Source: an uncultured Bacteroidales bacterium (GTDB taxonomy: Bacteria > Bacteroidota > Bacteroidia > Bacteroidales > UBA932). Taken from it: a DNA stretch of 60,289 nucleotides. The notes below the pieces were generated by a model. It had not been told where the DNA came from, did no database searches, and saw only the letters and a list, made by a program, of their open reading frames with translations. A program made the translations under genes and the position numbers. The stretch covers positions 1 to 60,289 of the forward strand of contig URDD01000005.1 in NCBI GenBank assembly GCA_900546395.1, written 5' to 3'. Positions within the stretch are counted from its first letter, which is position 1, and every line of letters starts with the position of its first letter. This document shows positions 54,592 to 60,289 of this stretch, in pieces.

Positions 54592-55434
54592 TTAGAAAAT
54601 CAATATAGCCTTTATAGGATAGTGATCTGAAATAAACGGTCTTTCAGCATATTTCTTCTGAATTGTCTGAAATTCAGTACAAGAAGAGAAACCGGAATAA
54701 TATATATAATCTATTATCTGCTTGCTTCGTCCCCATCCATTGAATGAGTTAAGGTTGTCCGTTTTTTCCGCATATACCCTTGCATCCTTCATAATCTTGT
54801 TGAGATCAGACAGTACAGGATTATCACTTTTAACATTGAAATCTCCTGTAAGGACCATAGGCAGATTGTCCGGATTCATCTCCCTTATATAGTTTACAAC
54901 AACAGCAAGACCTTCTTTCTGAGCCACTTCGCCGACATGATCAAGATGTGTATTTACATAAAAAAACTTTTTTCCTGACTCCTTGCACTTCATCAATGCC
55001 CATGTCGCGGATCTGAAACAAGCTGCATCCCAGCCTTTTGACGGCTCTTCAGGAGTCTCGGAAAGCCAGAATGTGCCCCATTTAAGCAAAGAAATTTTCT
55101 TTTTATTATAAAATATGGACATATGCTCTCCTTCAAATTTTCCGTCTTCCCGTCCTACTCCTACACTCTTATACTCATTCATATTTTCTGTTATGAATTT
55201 TATTTGGAAGTCCAAAGCCTCCTGAACGCCGAAAATATCAGGCTTGTGTTCCCTAAGCATGTAAATAGTTGCAGGACATCTATATCTCCATGAATTTGTA
55301 CCGTCATCCGCAGCTCCATATCTTATATTATAAGACATTACACTCAAAGACGCTGGTCCTGACGGTTTTCTGGCATGAAGGCCAAGTGGCAAAAGCATCG
55401 CCACGCTTAATAGAAATACAATGATTTTTTTCAT
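54592..55434 (-). CDS. Secreted endonuclease/exonuclease/phosphatase-family enzyme
   Basis: 280 residues from ATG at 55434, the start of the signal peptide (MKKIIVFLLSVAMLLPLGLHA); the frame to 55506 adds 24 unrelated residues. EEP fold motifs: SVMSYNIRYGA, DIFGVQEALDFQ (metal-binding glutamate), YVNTHLDHVGE, MVLTGDFNVKS and FISDHYPIKA (catalytic histidine). Such secreted EEP proteins in Bacteroidales are phosphodiesterases or sphingomyelinase-like; the substrate is not evident. It is co-transcribed with the phosphodiesterase downstream. Confidence 0.92.
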   Translation of the reverse strand: MKKIIVFLLSVAMLLPLGLHARKPSGPASLSVMSYNIRYGAADDGTNSWRYRCPATIYMLREHKPDIFGVQEALDFQIKFITENMNEYKSVGVGREDGKFEGEHMSIFYNKKKISLLKWGTFWLSETPEEPSKGWDAACFRSATWALMKCKESGKKFFYVNTHLDHVGEVAQKEGLAVVVNYIREMNPDNLPMVLTGDFNVKSDNPVLSDLNKIMKDARVYAEKTDNLNSFNGWGRSKQIIDYIYYSGFSSCTEFQTIQKKYAERPFISDHYPIKAILIF

Positions 55435-55470
55435 AGTACCGGTATATTTAATTTTAATGATAATCAAAAT

Positions 55471-55495
55471 GCGGACGCCCGGGGAAGGCATCCGC
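55471..55495 (-). promoter_or_regulatory. Hairpin in the leader of the EEP gene
   Basis: GCGGACGCC and GGCATCCGC pair with one mismatch. It lies between a -7 box (TATCTTTG on minus, 55495-55502) and the start codon, so it would be in the 5' end of the message. Confidence 0.45.
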
Positions 55496-55502
55496 AAAGA
55501 TA
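55495..55502 (-). promoter_or_regulatory. -7 box for the EEP-phosphodiesterase operon
   Basis: Minus strand TATCTTTG (plus CAAAGATA) matches TAnnTTTG, about 60 bases before the ATG. No TTTG at -33. Confidence 0.5.
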
Positions 55503-55564
55503 GCAATTTTATAACATCTGCCTTTAAGACAGGTTTTCTTTTATTGAATCTTAGAAACTTTTTT

Positions 55565-55585
55565 AAAATTTAAACAGCTTCTTAA
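55565..55585. repeat. 21-base copy of the repeat at 23678-23698, overlapping the cydB stop
   Basis: The bases AAAATTTAAACAGCTTCTTA and the next A are identical at both sites, 32 kb apart. Here the left arm of the inverted repeat is decayed (AGAAACTTTTTT). Confidence 0.6.
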
Positions 55586-56724
55586 TATTTGTCAGACGTT
55601 CCGTCCAACTCATCCAATGTTAGTGATTTCTTGTCCATAGATCTCCAGGCGTAGAAAATATATGCCAAGACAAAAGGGATTATAAATGATACTATTGTCA
55701 TCACCTTGAGTGTAAACTGGCTTGAACAGCTGTTTGCAATTGTAAGTGAACTCTGCAAATCTGCAGTCGAAGGATAAAATGCTGTGCCATTATAGCCAGC
55801 AACAAGCAGCAATGCTGTCACTGCCAGTACTGTTCCGGCACCTGTGTACCAGATACCCTTACGGAATTTCTTGGAAGCCAGTGTACGTACAATTCCATAA
55901 AGTACCAGAACAACGCCGGCAAGGAATGCTGCCAGTACGACAGGCATTTCAAGAAAATTATTCAGGTATTTATACTTTTCCATATAAACTGTTCCGTCCT
56001 CTGCTACAGCAAATCCTTTTGTCACAAGAAGATGTGCCAGAAATGACAAAAACAGTAAAAGGAAACAGAATGCTGCCATCCAAAGCCTCAGCCTCAGTTT
56101 AAGAACGATATTCTCCTCTTCAACATTATTTATCAGATATAAGGCTCCTAGAACCATTGACAAGAAAACTACTGCCAGACCGAAACCTACATTCCAGATA
56201 TTGGTCAATGCTTCAAGTCCGTGCCAGTTGTTTCCCCAGGTACTTATCATCGGAGCCAGAGAATCTCCCATGGCATCCTTGTTCACGACAAAGTCCGAGC
56301 CTGTAAAGAAAGTAGCCACAACTACTCCAAGCAGAAACGGCCCCATAATTCCATTTATAGTAAGGAATACCCGGAAAGTGTTTCGGCCAAGAAGGTTTCC
56401 TGCCTTTGTCTGAAATTCATAGGAAACTGCCTGAAAAACAAAGCTTATCAGAATCAGGACCCAAAGCCAGTAAGCATTGAAACTAGTACTGTAAAAAAGA
56501 GGGAACGATGCGAAGAAGGCCCCACCGAACGTAACTAACGTAGTGAAAGTCAACTCCCACTTTCGTCCTGTAGAATTCACTATCAATGCTCTCTCCTCCT
56601 CCCTTCTGCCTGCTGAAAAAATAAATATATTACCTCCCTGCACAAACAAAAGGAAAACCAGAAGTCCGCCAAGAAGAGATACTATAAACCACCAGTATTG
56701 CTGTAAAAAATCGTATGCGAACAT
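55582..56724 (-). CDS. cydB: Cytochrome bd ubiquinol oxidase subunit II
   Basis: 380 residues, eight or nine membrane segments. Start YDFLQQYWWFIVSLLGGLLVFLLFVQGGN is the family's first helix with GG. The FQTKAGNLLGRNTFRVFLTINGIMGPFLLGVVVATFF and the GLEALTNIWNVGFGL segments are typical. With CydA it reduces O2 with quinol at low oxygen, giving tolerance to nanomolar or micromolar oxygen. It follows cydA by 14 bases; its stop overlaps a 21-base repeat. Confidence 0.95.
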   Translation of the reverse strand: MFAYDFLQQYWWFIVSLLGGLLVFLLFVQGGNIFIFSAGRREEERALIVNSTGRKWELTFTTLVTFGGAFFASFPLFYSTSFNAYWLWVLILISFVFQAVSYEFQTKAGNLLGRNTFRVFLTINGIMGPFLLGVVVATFFTGSDFVVNKDAMGDSLAPMISTWGNNWHGLEALTNIWNVGFGLAVVFLSMVLGALYLINNVEEENIVLKLRLRLWMAAFCFLLLFLSFLAHLLVTKGFAVAEDGTVYMEKYKYLNNFLEMPVVLAAFLAGVVLVLYGIVRTLASKKFRKGIWYTGAGTVLAVTALLLVAGYNGTAFYPSTADLQSSLTIANSCSSQFTLKVMTIVSFIIPFVLAYIFYAWRSMDKKSLTLDELDGTSDKY

Positions 56725-56738
56725 AATCAGTTGCTGTT

Positions 56739-58259
56739 TTAGATATTAGACTCACCCGGCTCATCCACTGCTGGACCTTTCTTTATTGCCTTGAGGAGAA
56801 TGCGTATCTCTATGGCAAGGAACAGGGTGAATACTGCTATAAATACAAAAAATGTTGTTTTTACCGCTCCTGTACTGAGGCTTGAAACAGCGGCATTTAC
56901 AGGAAGAAGGTCCTGTATGGCCCATGGCTGACGCCCTACCTCTGCCACTATCCAGCCTGCCTGACCTGCAAGATATACCAGCGGAATAGAAAATATCGCC
57001 GTCCATTGTAGCCAGGTAAGCTTCTCCATCTTTCCTTTCCATTCTGCCCATAGAACAACAAACATAAGCAGCAAAAGGAAAGATCCAAGACCAACCATTA
57101 TCCTGAAAGGCCAGTAAACCAGCCATACAGGAGGTACAAGATCATTTTCATCCTTTATATATCCGTATCCGAAATACTCTACGTTTTCATCCAGAACCTT
57201 ACGTGCCGCTTCTGCTGCCTCCGGATCAGTATCCTTGTTCTCTCTATATGTCTTGAATGCATTGAGGGCAAGTTCTCCACGCTTCATCTTCTCTTCTGCT
57301 GAAAGGACCTGATTTCCATCATTGTCAGTATATCCGCTGAGAATGTCATTTATACCCGGGACATAACCGTCCAGATCGTGTGTAGCCAGAATTGACAGCA
57401 TTCCCGGAATCTCAATTCCAGGAACAATAGAGAACGGAGCTCTCCTGCCTCCATTTTCAAGACCTTCAGCCGCAGCCAGTTTCATCGGCTGGTACTTCGA
57501 CACATGTATTGCAGAACTGTCTCCTGTAAACATAACCGCCAAAGTGCCGAATATACCGACAACCGCAGCTACCTTTATACTTGCCAACGCAAAACGGACC
57601 TCTCTTTTTTTCAGAAGATACCACGAACTTACTCCTATAACGAATATGGAACCTGTCATCCACCCGCTCAGAACAGAGTGGAAAAACTTGCTTACAGCCA
57701 CAGGATTAAGGGCGACAGCCCAAAAATCAACCATCTCATTGCGGACTGTATCCGGATTAAACTCCATTCCTACTGGATGCTGCATCCAGGCATTGGCTAC
57801 AAGTATCCACAAAGCGGAAATAGACGCTCCTATACAAGTAAGCCATGTAGATGCGAGATGGAATTTTTTGCTGACCTTGTTCCATCCAAAAAACATTACG
57901 GCAAAGAACGTCGCTTCCATAAAGAAAGCCAGAATACCTTCAATGGCAAGCGGAGCTCCGAAAATGTCACCCACAAACCACGAGTAGTTGCTCCAGTTAG
58001 TTCCGAACTCAAATTCCAGAATGATTCCGGTAGCGATACCCACTGCAAAGTTTATTGCAAACAATTTCATCCAGAATTTGGCTGCCTTTTTCCAGAAGTC
58101 ATCTTTTTTAATCACATACAGAGTCTCCATAACTGCCATGATAACAGACAGTCCCAATGTCAGAGGAACGAAGATCCAGTGATAACACGCAGTCAGGGCA
58201 AACTGAGCCCTTGACCAGTCTATTAATGCATTTTCTATCATAAAATCAATTGTTTTCAT
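56739..58259 (-). CDS. cydA: Cytochrome bd ubiquinol oxidase subunit I
   Basis: 506 residues from ATG at 58259 (MKTIDFMIENALIDWSRAQF), which overlaps the DUF4492 gene by 14 bases; ATG at 58241 is an alternative. The frame extends further upstream but has no conserved residues there. SRAQFALTACYHWIFVPLTLG carries the heme b595 histidine; GWMTGSIFVIGVSSWYLLK holds the b558 histidine/methionine region; VGRQPW is the GRQPW quinol/heme signature. A short Q-loop makes this the S-type form. Confidence 0.95.
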   Translation of the reverse strand: MKTIDFMIENALIDWSRAQFALTACYHWIFVPLTLGLSVIMAVMETLYVIKKDDFWKKAAKFWMKLFAINFAVGIATGIILEFEFGTNWSNYSWFVGDIFGAPLAIEGILAFFMEATFFAVMFFGWNKVSKKFHLASTWLTCIGASISALWILVANAWMQHPVGMEFNPDTVRNEMVDFWAVALNPVAVSKFFHSVLSGWMTGSIFVIGVSSWYLLKKREVRFALASIKVAAVVGIFGTLAVMFTGDSSAIHVSKYQPMKLAAAEGLENGGRRAPFSIVPGIEIPGMLSILATHDLDGYVPGINDILSGYTDNDGNQVLSAEEKMKRGELALNAFKTYRENKDTDPEAAEAARKVLDENVEYFGYGYIKDENDLVPPVWLVYWPFRIMVGLGSFLLLLMFVVLWAEWKGKMEKLTWLQWTAIFSIPLVYLAGQAGWIVAEVGRQPWAIQDLLPVNAAVSSLSTGAVKTTFFVFIAVFTLFLAIEIRILLKAIKKGPAVDEPGESNI

Positions 58260-58488
58260 TTGGCAGAAAAACCTGCTCGGTAAGGCGGTCTCCCACAAAT
58301 TCGCTTTTTTCGCTATCAGTTTTTCCTGAAAGGACAGGCTGGAAGAAGAAAACTCTGAGAACTGCAAAAAGAACGAAAATCTTGAGCAATATCAAAGCCC
58401 AAAGTGGGCGGCCCCAGGTCATATCCCTGAAACCGTCCGCATAAAGTCTCCAAACAGAAGAGAATATACCGGATTTCTTTTCCGACAT
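58246..58488 (-). CDS. DUF4492 small membrane protein, cydAB partner
   Basis: 80 residues: SSVWRLYADGFRDMTWGRPLWALILLKIFVLFAVLRVFFFQPVLSG, one membrane helix preceded by an amphipathic stretch. DUF4492 proteins are found upstream of cydA in Bacteroidetes and related groups, so it may help assembly or stability of the oxidase (inference from position; compare CydX, a small helper of E. coli cytochrome bd). It overlaps cydA by 14 bases and follows tpx by 16. Confidence 0.88.
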   Translation of the reverse strand: MSEKKSGIFSSVWRLYADGFRDMTWGRPLWALILLKIFVLFAVLRVFFFQPVLSGKTDSEKSEFVGDRLTEQVFLPNENN

Positions 58489-58504
58489 AAAAATTTACTC
58501 AGTA

Positions 58505-59011
58505 CTAAAGCACCTTTACTGCTTCAAGTACCTTTCCGTAGTCAGGCTCTGAAGTTATTTCCGGTACCAGTTCCTCATATGCTATCTTTCCTTCTGCATC
58601 CACTACTATGACTGCTCTTGCAAGAAGCCCCTTTAAAGGACCCTCTTCTATAGCAAGTCCGTATTTGTCATTTACGCAAGTACACCTGAAAACAGAAAGA
58701 GGAACAACATTCTCTATTCCTTCGGTAGTACAGAATCTGGACTGTGCAAAAGGAAGGTCCTTTGAGATACAGAGTACCACCACTCCGTCAAGAGCGGCAG
58801 CCTCCTGGTTAAAGCGCCTTACAGAAGCGGCGCAAACAGGCGTATCCAAACTTGGAAATATATTCAAAATAACTTTTTTACCTTTGAAATCGGAAAGATG
58901 GACTACCGAAAGGTCTCCCTTAATGCCGCCGAACTCAGGAGCCGGCCCCCCTATCGTAGGCAATTCTCCGCTAAGTCTTACCGGAGTGCCTGTAAATGTC
59001 ACTGTTGCCAT
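58505..59011 (-). CDS. tpx: Thiol peroxidase (peroxiredoxin) Tpx
   Basis: 168 residues. The Tpx-type peroxiredoxin motif is intact: NIFPSLDTPVCAASVRRFNQEA with the peroxidatic cysteine (about 60), and SRFCTTEGIENVVPLS with the resolving cysteine (about 94). VTFTGTPVRLSGELPTIGGPAPEF is the usual start. It reduces hydrogen and organic peroxides using thioredoxin. It leads the tpx-DUF4492-cydA-cydB run, with a box TACTTTTG (59064-59071, minus) 52 bases upstream. Confidence 0.96.
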   Translation of the reverse strand: MATVTFTGTPVRLSGELPTIGGPAPEFGGIKGDLSVVHLSDFKGKKVILNIFPSLDTPVCAASVRRFNQEAAALDGVVVLCISKDLPFAQSRFCTTEGIENVVPLSVFRCTCVNDKYGLAIEEGPLKGLLARAVIVVDAEGKIAYEELVPEITSEPDYGKVLEAVKVL

Positions 59012-59063
59012 AATATAAACGGTTTTCTGCCCGGTCGTACCGGATATCTAATATTAAATTATT

Positions 59064-59071
59064 CAAAAGTA
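59064..59071 (-). promoter_or_regulatory. -7 box for the tpx-cydAB operon
   Basis: Minus strand TACTTTTG (plus CAAAAGTA) fits TAnnTTTG; 52 bases from the tpx ATG. No consensus TTTG upstream. Confidence 0.5.
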
Positions 59072-59199
59072 ATAATAATTCCTTTATTTTCCCCAGAAAC
59101 CTGCCGAAATTTCCAAGAAGTCATTTAAAATTTTTTATTTGTTTTTTTTAGAGTTATTTTTGAGTGTATTTTTTGCCCTCGGGCATCAATTGTTGATTT

Positions 59200-60207
59200 A
59201 TGGCAGAAGAGAAATTTTCAGACTTGGGCCGGATAGAGGCTATAGAAAAACTGTTTGAAGGAACCGGATACACACCTTGGACCGGATTCTGGACGGAAAG
59301 TGAAGCAAAAGGTAATATAACACACCATTCTGCGAGGCTTTTGCTCGAAGGGATTGACTTCGACCTCACTTATTTTCCTTTAAAACACCTGGGATACAAA
59401 AGTGTAATTTCTGCAGTCGGAGAACTCTATGCATCAATGGCTGCCCCAAAGACCCTGGCTGTTACATTAGGCATTTCAGCCAAACTTGACTTCAGACATA
59501 TCAGACAACTGTGGGAAGGGGTTGTAGCTGCGGCAAAACAGCACAGGCTCAAACATATCTCCCTGGATCTGACGCCATCTCCAAACGGACTCTGCATTGC
59601 AGTCTCAGCAACCGGAGAAACATCATGCCTGACAGCAAAACGCAGACCTGCAGCCAAAAGCATGGATCTGATTTGCATTTCAGACAATCTCGGAGCAGCA
59701 TATATGGGAATGCAGGTCCTTGAAAGAGAAAGGCGCAAATTCGACAAGACAAAAGACGACAGCATCCAGCCTGACTTGAAAGACTACAGACATCTTATAG
59801 GCACCTACCTGAAACCAGAGCTGAATCCTGACACCGTGAAACAGCTGGAAGATGCACAGATAATACCGTCATTCGGATACTTCATAACAAGAGGGCTGTC
59901 AGACACAGTAAAAAGGCTTTCCCGGGATAGTGGCCTTGGTGCAAAAATATATGTAGATAAAATACCGTTTCCTGGAAATATGTTTGACTTGGGCAAGGAA
60001 ATGGACATAGATCCTATTTCTGCTGCTCTCAATGGAGGGGATGACTTCAAACTGCTTTTCACAATACCTATCGGCTGTCATGACAAGTTCCGGCACGATT
60101 TCCAGACATTCGACATAATAGGCCATCTGGCAAAACCTGAAGCCGGTGCTGTAATTGTCACTCCGGAAGGTGTCGAACTACCGCTGAAAGCTCAAGGATG
60201 GCAGTAA
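59200..60207 (+). CDS. Thiamine-monophosphate-kinase-like (AIR synthase related) protein
   Basis: 335 residues, the ThiL/PurM fold in Bacteroidetes style: LLLEGIDFDLTYFPLKHLGYKSV, LICISDNLGAAYMGMQVLERE and the C-terminal GGDDFKLLFTIP are recognisable. The N-terminal Mg-ATP motif (GDDAAV in ThiL) is missing: the equivalent region reads WTESEAKGNITHHSA. The second motif (SDIYAMN) reads GELYASM. So kinase activity is doubtful, or this is a paralogue with another job. If active it would phosphorylate thiamine phosphate to thiamine diphosphate. It starts its own transcript, divergent from tpx. Confidence 0.8.
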   Translation: MAEEKFSDLGRIEAIEKLFEGTGYTPWTGFWTESEAKGNITHHSARLLLEGIDFDLTYFPLKHLGYKSVISAVGELYASMAAPKTLAVTLGISAKLDFRHIRQLWEGVVAAAKQHRLKHISLDLTPSPNGLCIAVSATGETSCLTAKRRPAAKSMDLICISDNLGAAYMGMQVLERERRKFDKTKDDSIQPDLKDYRHLIGTYLKPELNPDTVKQLEDAQIIPSFGYFITRGLSDTVKRLSRDSGLGAKIYVDKIPFPGNMFDLGKEMDIDPISAALNGGDDFKLLFTIPIGCHDKFRHDFQTFDIIGHLAKPEAGAVIVTPEGVELPLKAQGWQ

Positions 60208-60224
60208 GATAATAAAAGAAAGTA

Positions 60225-60250
60225 GGGCGGTCAGGAACATCAGACCGCCC
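60225..60250 (+). terminator. Hairpin after the ThiL-like gene
   Basis: GGGCGGTC and GACCGCCC pair perfectly with a 10-base loop; only a short A/T stretch follows. Probable terminator. Confidence 0.65.
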
Positions 60251-60289
60251 AACATATTTCAATCTCTCTGGCAGACGAGAGGTATGGAT

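Noticed and set aside
58259..58367. Upstream extension of cydA
   Set aside because: The extra 36 residues lie fully inside the DUF4492 gene and do not resemble any CydA start; the family begins close to the SRAQF segment.

Overview
The window looks like a chromosomal segment from a Bacteroidales bacterium; family and genus cannot be fixed from the sequence alone. Reasons: a SusC/SusD pair, many lipoproteins with Bacteroidetes-style signal peptides, promoters of the Bacteroidetes TTTG / TAnnTTTG type, a NagB-PIG-L fusion protein, fused SecDF, DUF4492 in front of cydAB, and predominantly ATG starts without strong Shine-Dalgarno sequences. There is no rRNA, CRISPR array, transposase or integrase, and one tRNA gene (tRNA-Ser, GCT). 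Gene density and base composition are even, so most of the window reads as core genome.

Layout. 1-2.3 kb: a cut-off gene and its tandem paralogue, then a large lipoprotein. 2.4-6.9 kb: a NagB-like/PIG-L fusion protein (minus) behind a duplicated promoter, and the membrane pyrophosphatase hppA (plus). 7.1-14.0 kb: a seven-gene minus-strand operon, tetR, outer-membrane factor, membrane fusion protein, two ABC ATPases and two ABC-2 permeases, a complete tripartite exporter of the YbhGFSR/CecR kind. 14.2-20.0 kb: a plus-strand run with the c-di-AMP cyclase cdaA, mutS2, a small lipoprotein, a YraN-family gene, manC and a GatB/YqeY gene; the last two are each interrupted by one in-frame TAG. 20.1-33.7 kb: a DeoR regulator, a GlpT-type transporter, two secreted calcineurin-like phosphoesterases, SusD (interrupted by TAA), SusC, and a divergent BACON/Fn3 lipoprotein. 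Together these suggest capture and use of a phosphorylated glycan or glycerophosphoester.

33.8-39.0 kb (minus): a sigma-54 activator, lptE, a TPR-like protein, secG and an N-domain-less clpB that carries an in-frame TAG. 39.1-41.4 kb: an abundant-type TPR lipoprotein and a small membrane protein. 41.4-49.6 kb (minus): dnaE, galM and secDF. 49.8-53.3 kb (plus): a PD40 protein, nfeD and floA. Then tRNA-Ser, a glycerophosphodiesterase plus EEP-phosphatase pair, a tpx-DUF4492-cydA-cydB oxygen/peroxide operon, and a ThiL-like kinase at the right edge.

The strongest anomaly is that four genes (manC, yqeY, susD, clpB) are each split by a single in-frame stop codon with the downstream frame fully preserved, while genes twice as long (dnaE, secDF, susC) are intact and TAG is used as a normal terminal stop elsewhere. 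Other notable items are a 32-bp direct repeat that is itself an exact promoter, a perfect 16-bp palindrome at the start of the tetR-exporter operon, a perfect 21-bp inverted repeat between galM and dnaE, and a four-copy 14-mer palindromic cluster after hppA.
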